Positions 62,941 through 64,000 of a DNA stretch of 64,000 bases are shown in pieces. The position numbers were made by a program, and so were the translations under genes. The notes under the pieces were generated by a model that made no database searches, had not been told where the DNA came from, and saw only the letters and a list, made by a program, of their open reading frames with translations. Source of the stretch: Bacteroidia bacterium. GTDB lineage: Bacteria > Bacteroidota > Bacteroidia > Flavobacteriales > Flavobacteriaceae. The stretch's first letter is position 1. Every line of letters starts with the position of its first letter. The DNA lies in assembly GCA_030425285.1 (NCBI GenBank), contig JAUIAY010000011.1, positions 1-64,000 of the forward strand. The letters run 5' to 3'.

Positions 62941-63411
<471 letters not shown>

Positions 63412-63423
63412 CCAATTTCACAC

Positions 63424-64000
63424 ATGGCAGTAGACTTACTACTAGGATTACAATGGGGCGATGAAGGCAAAGGAAAAATTGTCGATGTTCTAACCTCCAA
63501 ATACAATATTATTGCACGTTTTCAAGGTGGACCAAACGCAGGCCACACCCTTGTATTCAATGGTATGAAACACGTACTTCACACCATCCCTTCGGGTATT
63601 TTCCATGAGGATGCCATTAATTTGGTGGGTAATGGCGTTGTAATTGACCCTGTGATTTTCAAAAAGGAATTAGATAAGTTGGCCGAACAGCATGTAGACT
63701 ACAAAAAGTCATTGTACATTTCCAGAAAAGCCCACATCATTTTACCAACGCATCGTTTATTGGATGCAGCCAGTGAAACAGCCAAAGGAAAAGCTAAAAT
63801 AGGTTCTACCCTTAAAGGTATTGGCCCAACATATATGGACAAAACCGGTAGAAATGGCATTCGTGTTGGTGATTTAGAATTAGCCGATTGGAAAGAAAAA
63901 TATCGTGCCTTGGCCAACAAGCACGAAGCCATGATCAACTTCTACAATGTTGAGATTCAATATGACTTAAAGGAATTGGAAAACGAATTCTTTGAAGCCG
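63424..64000 (+). CDS. purA: Adenylosuccinate synthase (5' part, runs off the window)
   Basis: The first 192 residues, starting MAVDLLLGLQWGDEGKGKIV, continue open to the window edge. The GDEGKGK phosphate loop, RFQGGPNAGHTLV (catalytic-region His), GNGVVIDP and STLKGIGPTYMDKTGRNGIR motifs identify PurA. It joins IMP and aspartate with GTP, the first committed step to AMP. The gene lies 12 nt after the Fur-family gene. About 230 further residues are expected beyond position 64000. Confidence 0.96.
   Translation, partial: MAVDLLLGLQWGDEGKGKIVDVLTSKYNIIARFQGGPNAGHTLVFNGMKHVLHTIPSGIFHEDAINLVGNGVVIDPVIFKKELDKLAEQHVDYKKSLYISRKAHIILPTHRLLDAASETAKGKAKIGSTLKGIGPTYMDKTGRNGIRVGDLELADWKEKYRALANKHEAMINFYNVEIQYDLKELENEFFEA

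Overview
The window looks like chromosome of a marine member of the Flavobacteriaceae (Bacteroidota). It is AT-rich. The recurring promoter signature is TTG, about 19-21 bp, then TAnnTTTG, with no obvious Shine-Dalgarno sequences. One large surface protein ends in a type IX secretion (T9SS) sorting domain. The protein sequences, such as split transketolase, mitochondrial-type aconitase and SurA-like triads, are of flavobacterial type. No rRNA, IS element, prophage or CRISPR array is visible, and no gap without a gene exceeds 300 bp.

Layout. 1-3487: translation operon thrS-infC-rpmI-rplT (+), with a non-AUG infC start and a probable structured leader before rplT, closed by a strong terminator. 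3500-11692 (-): a secreted protein of unknown function, an AI-2E-type permease and dnaB, accA, and a tgt-lptF/G-eamA operon. 11866-17300: split transketolase, an outer-membrane protein, an FKBP-like lipoprotein, an S4 RNA-binding protein, a PyrR-like phosphoribosyltransferase, aroK, and tRNA-Lys plus tRNA-Leu. 17310-19574 (-): a thioredoxin-like protein, a duplicated-domain lipoprotein and a Crp/Fnr regulator.

19678-45279 (-) is a complete Wzx/Wzy-type exopolysaccharide or capsule locus. The main operon starts at a promoter at 45332-45363 and runs about 21 kb. It encodes a flippase, a GNAT protein, a NodB-like deacetylase, six GT4-like glycosyltransferases, an MBOAT/SGNH O-acylation pair, two sulfotransferases, a hexapeptide acyltransferase, a Wzy-like polymerase, a fused dehydrogenase/Gfo-Idh protein, an alpha/alpha-toroid protein, a WecG/TagA transferase and UDP-GlcNAc 2-epimerase. 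A WecA/TagO-like initiating transferase, a Wza-like export protein and a Wzc-like tyrosine autokinase follow. The inferred product is a sulfated, O-acylated polysaccharide built on a GlcNAc- or ManNAc-GlcNAc-primed lipid carrier.

Divergent from that locus (+), 45503-52267 holds a 1184-residue T9SS cargo protein and then the most unusual cassette here. The cassette has a 63-residue signal-peptide-bearing micro-protein (49185-49376) ending in a Pro/Gly/acidic tail, an HPr-kinase-like protein and a family-5-like nucleotidyltransferase, followed by an outer-membrane protein. It looks like a peptide-modification (RiPP-like) or HPr-kinase-related system and is my main candidate for an undescribed system.

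52351-64000: aconitase (-); an operon of three SurA/PpiC-like periplasmic chaperones plus a MoxR ATPase (-); then (+) an SRPBCC protein, a bifunctional RelA/SpoT enzyme, a Fur-family regulator and the 5' part of purA, which runs off the window. Several start codons were moved from the longest reading frame where promoter position, overlap or family length argued for it (infC, tgt, aroK, the flippase, the HPr-kinase-like gene and one glycosyltransferase).
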